The position numbers and the translations under genes are program-made. Positions 62,922 through 64,000 of a stretch of DNA of 64,000 bases are shown piece after piece. The notes below the pieces were generated by a model. That model was given only the letters and a program-made list of their open reading frames with translations, was not told the DNA's origin and made no database searches. Source of the stretch: Vibrio sp. 05-20-BW147 (GTDB lineage: Bacteria > Pseudomonadota > Gammaproteobacteria > Enterobacterales > Vibrionaceae); the NCBI RefSeq assembly GCF_013369385.1, contig NZ_SZTO01000014.1, positions 1 to 64,000 of the forward strand. The letters run 5' to 3'. Numbering within the stretch: position 1 is the first letter of the stretch; the number at the start of each line of letters is the position of its first letter.

Positions 62922-63027
62922 ATCGTTGATTAAATGGGAAGGAATGATTGGGCTGGTGATGAACCAGCCCAAATGTCAAAGTTAGATATAAGCGTAATTG
63001 GAGTGATTATCAAAGGTTAAATGGACT

Positions 63028-63915
63028 TTATTTGAGTTTCCAGTTCTTCTTAATGTACTGAATGCACCAAGATTTTGCTTCGCCCATTTGATTTCGTTTC
63101 CATGCGAGGATCACTTCCAAAGGTTGCGGTATAACGCCTTCGATAGCCTTTAACTGACCTTTTTCAATTAGTGTTTGTGCAACGTCCGTTGGTAACGTGC
63201 CGATACCAAGCCCAGCAGCTAATGCATCCACCTTGGCTTGTAAATTGGTGACCGTTAGTCTTGGCTGCCTTTGTACAATGTTTACTGTTATTGCGGGTTG
63301 CTCACGCGCAGTGTCCGCAATGGCGATGATTCGGTACTTTTCCCTTGCCAAGTCGTCAAACTCGCCCACACGCTTATGCACATAGTGACTTGGTGCAGCA
63401 ACCCACGTCATACTCATTTTGCCAATCGTTTCTGCTTTAACATCGTGTGGCAACACTTCCATTCTTGGACAAATAAGCAGATCGGCTCTTCCTGTCTGCA
63501 GAGATTCCCAGCAACCTGCTAAAATTTCTTCTTGAAGCCTTACTCTGGTTTTACTGACGTTACTGAGAGCATCAACCAGAGGGAAAAAATGGTGAATACC
63601 AATGATCCCATCATAGGCAATCGCAATATCGAGTTCCCAACCATTGGCGAGCAATGTCGCATCGTTTACTAATTTTTCTGTGGCCGTCAGAATTGCCCGA
63701 CCACGGTCGAGAATCAGCCTGCCTGCATCGGTAAAACTGGCCTTATGTCCCGAGCGATCGAAAATCATAATATCAAGATCTTGTTCAAGTTTTTGGATCT
63801 GATAACTCAAAGATGAAGGCGCACGATCAAGTTCATTAGCGGCGGCCGCGAAGCTCCCTCTTCTATCAATCGCATCAAGTATATGAAGTGCTTCTAACGT
63901 AATGGGGCTTTGCAC
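63028..63915 (-). CDS. LysR-family transcriptional regulator
   Basis: 295-residue regulator. The N-terminal winged helix shows ALHILDAIDRRGSFAAAANE, followed by the LysR recognition block APSSLSYQIQKLEQDLDIMI (split here). The C-terminal part is a LysR-type effector domain. Its divergent partner would lie beyond the right edge; only about 85 bases of promoter region remain there. The ligand and targets are unknown. The next gene to the left is patZ, on the opposite strand and convergent. Confidence 0.92.
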   Translation of the reverse strand: MQSPITLEALHILDAIDRRGSFAAAANELDRAPSSLSYQIQKLEQDLDIMIFDRSGHKASFTDAGRLILDRGRAILTATEKLVNDATLLANGWELDIAIAYDGIIGIHHFFPLVDALSNVSKTRVRLQEEILAGCWESLQTGRADLLICPRMEVLPHDVKAETIGKMSMTWVAAPSHYVHKRVGEFDDLAREKYRIIAIADTAREQPAITVNIVQRQPRLTVTNLQAKVDALAAGLGIGTLPTDVAQTLIEKGQLKAIEGVIPQPLEVILAWKRNQMGEAKSWCIQYIKKNWKLK

Positions 63916-64000
63916 ATTTAATCCTTTTAGTGATCTTTGTCACATATGTGAATTTTGTAAAACCAGTAGATACTTCGTTCTAACTCAAAATATCTCGTTG

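Noticed and set aside
1..64000. CRISPR arrays, tRNA/rRNA genes, insertion sequences, integrons
   Set aside because: No regularly spaced repeats, no cloverleaf with a conserved T-loop, no transposase or integrase frames and no attC-like arrays were seen by reading. A tRNAscan-type search was not possible.

Overview
The window reads as part of the second (smaller) chromosome of a Vibrio. The evidence is gene content and order: pntAB followed directly by a five-gene vxrABCDE cell-wall-stress operon, then yciH and ddl. There is also a trxC next to a second fabH, a chitinase, a ClcA antiporter, a talB-tkt pair with a SorC-type regulator, and many c-di-GMP proteins. I cannot name the species from sequence reading alone. 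No tRNA, rRNA, CRISPR array, transposase, integrase or phage gene was seen. Almost everything looks like native chromosome with normal operon spacing and good ribosome-binding sites.

Layout. 1-4413: pentose-phosphate genes (tkt, cut by the window edge, and talB), a divergent SorC regulator and a secreted GH18 chitinase. 4491-10965: an inner-membrane GGDEF-EAL protein, sseA, a small orphan gene, the molybdopterin pair moeA-moeB, and divergent folE. 11063-18345: transport genes (TDT family, ClcA, MATE, MFS), with small conserved genes (DUF2986, ygbA) and an AraC regulator. 18544-20768: trxC, fabH2-like and an HNH protein.

21049-28554 is the most cohesive accessory-like block. It holds a CoA-disulfide reductase fused to a rhodanese and a DUF2892 membrane protein, read leftward. 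Divergent from them is a two-cysteine ArsR/BigR-type repressor followed by two YeeE/YedE (PmpA/PmpB-like) membrane proteins and a two-gene RND efflux pump. At least three 14-bp palindromes lie in the divergent promoter. I infer a reactive-sulfur (persulfide) sensing, transport and efflux regulon.

28650-37055: a secreted EEP-family nuclease/phosphatase-like protein, and the anaerobic ribonucleotide reductase genes nrdD-nrdG preceded by FNR and paired NrdR boxes. A chemoreceptor, an aminotransferase and a retropepsin-like lipoprotein follow. 37157-43885: two small envelope proteins, cobQ-modABC (corrinoid plus molybdate), and an EamA exporter divergent from a MarR regulator, with two matching 18-bp operators between them.

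43922-48635: a c-di-GMP neighbourhood with a response-regulator diguanylate cyclase coupled to an outer-membrane barrel, a membrane diguanylate cyclase, and divergent ComFB-like and HlyU-family genes. 48941-56397: pntAB and vxrABCDE. 56398-57346 is a 950-bp convergent gap that holds no convincing gene. It contains a candidate structured RNA with CsrA-type AGGA/AGGGA hairpins, an upstream GacA/VarA-like palindrome, and two long unexplained inverted repeats. 57347-63915: yciH, a DUF3319-like gene, ddl, a SPOR-like lipoprotein, the protein acetyltransferase patZ, and a LysR regulator.
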